Origin: Comamonas sp. lk | Lineage (GTDB): Bacteria; Pseudomonadota; Gammaproteobacteria; Burkholderiales; Burkholderiaceae_C | Assembly (NCBI GenBank): GCA_945898105.1 | Contig: CAMDHL010000085.1 | Location: 1-8,192, forward strand | Length of the DNA stretch: 8,192 nucleotides | Direction of reading: 5' to 3' | Shown: in pieces, positions 6,401 through 8,192 of the stretch | Position numbering within the stretch: the first letter of the stretch is position 1 | Layout of the letters: every line of letters starts with the position of its first letter | The notes under the pieces: generated by a model | The model's database searches: none | Told to the model about the DNA's origin: nothing | What the model saw: the letters and a program-made list of their open reading frames with translations, nothing else | Program-made: the position numbers and the translations under genes

Positions 6401-6519
6401 AAGTGTGAAAAGTAGACACTCCAACGATGCGCACTAAAGCAACGCGCCGAGCATTATCCGGCAGGTTTATTGCACATTTATCGGCACAGGGAGCGGAATC
6501 TTGAATCATCTTCACACTT
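6401..6519. repeat. Inverted repeat AAGTGTGAA/TTCACACTT spanning the gap upstream of the carbonic anhydrase gene
   Basis: A perfect 9-base inverted repeat at 6401-6409 and 6511-6519 has 101 bp between its arms and almost frames the 138 bp gap between the lipoprotein gene and the carbonic anhydrase gene. Nested at one end is a shorter inverted repeat, AGTGT/ACACT (6402-6406 and 6416-6420). The gap also holds a minus-strand GATAAT (6453-6458) that could be a -10 element, but I found no matching -35. There is no U-tract hairpin, so no terminator for the lipoprotein gene is evident. A chance match of this size is possible. Confidence 0.35.
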
Positions 6520-7452
6520 TTAACGACTGCCACGATAAGAAATTCCAGCACCTGTACCGTCCAGCAGCATCATATCTAATTGGTAGCCAACGGCTTGTTT
6601 GGACACAATCGCTATGCCAGAAAGCCGCTTGCCTGCCCAGAAGCAGGGGGTGGTCGTTCCCGAGCCAATATCGAGCTGGATATTGAAAATATTTTTCCCC
6701 GAAGGATGCGCCGACCATCTCCAGGTTTGCTGGTTAGCGGCATAGGTACATCCCTCAACCGTGATCGATGGGGTACCGGTTGCGGAGCCATTTGAATCGA
6801 ATACTAAACTGGATCCTGTATTGTTTCCGCGACTTGACCAGCTGCCATTCCACGGAGTACCGCTTGGGTCACTTAGGCCAGTTGGCGCGTCATTAAACAC
6901 ATATTCATTACTCGGCAGCGCGCTCGCCACCATTTGGGACTTTGCCGCAACATTGCTGCGTGTGATCGAAATATCCGCGATCATGGCACTGACTGAAGCA
7001 CCTGTGATCGTGGCAGTTGCCAGGAGGGTGCTACTTCCTTCACCAATCTTCCAAGCGTTGGCTGTGCTGGATGCAGCACCTTGTGTGCCCAGGGTCAGTG
7101 GACCGTGGTATGGCTGCGCTGGCAGAGTGGCTTTGCGGTACCAAGCGTAGGCTAGGACATTCTTTTCCGTATCGGGCACGACCAAGATCAAAAATTCGTC
7201 GGTTGTATTGATCAGGTTTCCTTTGTATAGGCCTTGCAACTCTGTCGGTCCTGTATTTGCTGTATTCGCCAAAATGCTATTCCGCTTAATTTCATCTGCA
7301 GTCGGAGTCGAGTTTCCACTCGGGCCAGAGCCGCCCGATTGCCCGCCACAGCTTTGTAGCAAGCCGACCAAGGTCAAGGTGGCCAAGCCAAGGGCGAGGC
7401 TTGTGCGGTACCAAGTTGCCGCGCGCACAGGTACAGGTTTATTGGTACTCAT
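6520..7452 (-). CDS. Predicted lipoprotein of unknown function
   Basis: I do not recognise the 310-residue product. It has a long basic N-region (1-17), a hydrophobic core (about 18-31) and the lipobox-like LQSC ending at Cys35. A Gly/Ser/Pro-rich tether (36-50) typical of lipoproteins follows. Gln at the -2 position is unusual, but Leu at -3 and Ser at -1 fit. The exported part is rich in Ser, Thr, Gly and Asn and looks beta-rich. It may have two parts: about 70-165 (from ELQGLYKGNL) and about 198-310 (from GTPWNGSWSS). Cys235 and Cys270 could pair. GGAG lies 5 nt before the ATG, inside the upstream gene. The ATG overlaps that gene's TGA as ATGA, so translation is probably coupled. No catalytic motif is visible. 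Confidence 0.8.
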   Translation of the reverse strand: MSTNKPVPVRAATWYRTSLALGLATLTLVGLLQSCGGQSGGSGPSGNSTPTADEIKRNSILANTANTGPTELQGLYKGNLINTTDEFLILVVPDTEKNVLAYAWYRKATLPAQPYHGPLTLGTQGAASSTANAWKIGEGSSTLLATATITGASVSAMIADISITRSNVAAKSQMVASALPSNEYVFNDAPTGLSDPSGTPWNGSWSSRGNNTGSSLVFDSNGSATGTPSITVEGCTYAANQQTWRWSAHPSGKNIFNIQLDIGSGTTTPCFWAGKRLSGIAIVSKQAVGYQLDMMLLDGTGAGISYRGSR

Positions 7453-8192
7453 GCGGGCTCCATCCAGCCTGCCTGCAGCCAGTGGCAGTAATCGTCTAAG
7501 TGCGGCCAGGCGATATGGCAGACCGGTGTTCCCGGTGGAAACAAGTCGCCGGTTAAATGGTCAAGCCAGGCTCCATCGGCATCCAACTGGCCGCCAAAGG
7601 CTGCAAAGGCGGCGCGCTGGGGAAGGCCTTTGCCCTCGCGCTTCTGCGATGCTTTGTCTGGCATGGGTGGCTGCACGCTGCGCATCATGGGCGTATGCGC
7701 TCTGCGCGAGACTGGCGTGCGTACCGGGCCGGAGTAGGTGTCGTGGATGCTGCCCCAGTGCCGGCCACGCAGGCGCCGCCGTATGCTGGCAATGCGGTGG
7801 CTGGCCTCGTCCACGTCCGGGTGGTGAAAGCGGATTTGACCCAGCACGTTGTCAAACAGCACCAGCGCCTCGCGGTGTGCTTTGAGCACGGCATCGAGTT
7901 GGTTCAGGGCGTCGCCACGCACCCAAATCAACTGGGTTTGCGACTCGCGCAAGGCCTGGCCGTGGCGCCAGCGAAATAGCGGTGCGGCCAGCGGGTCAAT
8001 GTCGTAGGCGATGATTTTGCGAAAGCCTTGCAGCCAGGTGCTGGACATCATCCACCCTGCGCTGGCCCCGATCAGCAGCAACTCGCCACCGCCAGGGCTT
8101 TTTTCAGAAAGCCATAGCGCAATATCGCTGCAGGTGGGCTGCCAGCGTTTTTCGCTGCGCCATGCTTGCCAGTGCCACAGCAAGCCACCAGA
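7449..8192 (-). CDS. SAM-dependent methyltransferase-like protein (5' end outside window)
   Basis: The frame stays open to the last base, so the N-terminus is missing; 247 codons plus a stop are visible. The TTG at 8183 (taken as residue 1 here) is one possible start, but the true start is probably beyond the window. The layout resembles a class I (Rossmann-like) methyltransferase: a glycine motif LLLIGASAGW (35-44), an acidic residue after the second strand in AYDIDPLA (59-66), GDAL (90-93), and a motif IV-like strand LVLFDNVLGQ (107-116). WGSIHDTYSGP (143-153) and the Trp-rich end IAWPHLDDYCHW (224-235) look family-specific. The substrate is unknown, and no DPPY or NPPY motif is seen. The stop overlaps the lipoprotein start (ATGA), so the two genes are probably one operon, though a cytoplasmic methyltransferase and a lipoprotein are an odd pair. 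Confidence 0.75.
   Translation of the reverse strand, partial: SGGLLWHWQAWRSEKRWQPTCSDIALWLSEKSPGGGELLLIGASAGWMMSSTWLQGFRKIIAYDIDPLAAPLFRWRHGQALRESQTQLIWVRGDALNQLDAVLKAHREALVLFDNVLGQIRFHHPDVDEASHRIASIRRRLRGRHWGSIHDTYSGPVRTPVSRRAHTPMMRSVQPPMPDKASQKREGKGLPQRAAFAAFGGQLDADGAWLDHLTGDLFPPGTPVCHIAWPHLDDYCHWLQAGWMEPA
7458..7461 (-). promoter_or_regulatory. Ribosome binding site of the lipoprotein gene inside the upstream coding region
   Basis: GGAG on the minus strand, 5 nt before the lipoprotein ATG, lies within the last codons of the methyltransferase-like gene. Together with the ATGA overlap it points to reinitiation or coupled translation. Confidence 0.5.

Noticed and set aside
7208..7885. Plus-strand open frame of 225 codons across the lipoprotein/methyltransferase junction
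   Set aside because: It is Arg/Pro/Cys-rich with no recognisable motif, and it lies opposite two minus-strand genes with a coupled junction and a ribosome binding site.
1..8192. Mobile element, defence system or CRISPR
   Set aside because: I found no transposase, integrase, terminal inverted repeats with duplications, regularly spaced repeats or known defence domains.

Overview
The window looks like a stretch of bacterial chromosome from a betaproteobacterium, most likely order Burkholderiales and perhaps family Comamonadaceae. This rests on the moderately GC-rich protein style, the long-form PyrF, the RhlE tail and the apaH / HlyC-CorC / gst / pyrF gene set. It is inference from recognition, not a database match. 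I see no mobile element, tRNA, rRNA, CRISPR array or phage gene.

Left part (1-3534), housekeeping genes. The window opens inside the C-terminal tail of an RhlE-type DEAD-box RNA helicase (+), which converges on apaH (-, Ap4A hydrolase). apaH is divergent from a HlyC/CorC-family membrane protein (+), with only 24 bp between the two start codons. That gene converges on a glutathione S-transferase gene (-). Hairpins sit in both convergent gaps.

Middle (3535-4485). pyrF (-, orotidine 5'-phosphate decarboxylase) lies upstream of gst in the same direction. It has its own candidate terminator and lacks a clear ribosome binding site.

Right part (4486-8192), the less ordinary region, all on the minus strand. 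In transcription order it holds a SAM-methyltransferase-like protein (start outside the window), a lipoprotein of unknown function coupled to it by an ATGA overlap, a 138 bp gap, a membrane-anchored alpha-carbonic anhydrase, and a small single-pass membrane protein of unknown function. The last two are 39 bp apart and are followed by a strong intrinsic terminator, so they are probably one operon. The carbonic anhydrase is the most notable gene. Its catalytic domain fills only the C-terminal half. In front of it are a membrane anchor, a coiled coil, a helical segment with two cysteines, and a linker rich in His, Lys, Asp and Gly that contains KDDGHG repeats.

The carbonic anhydrase pair is predicted to act on the periplasmic side, as is the lipoprotein. 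The other genes are ordinary cytoplasmic or inner-membrane functions. No gap longer than 300 bases lacks a gene.
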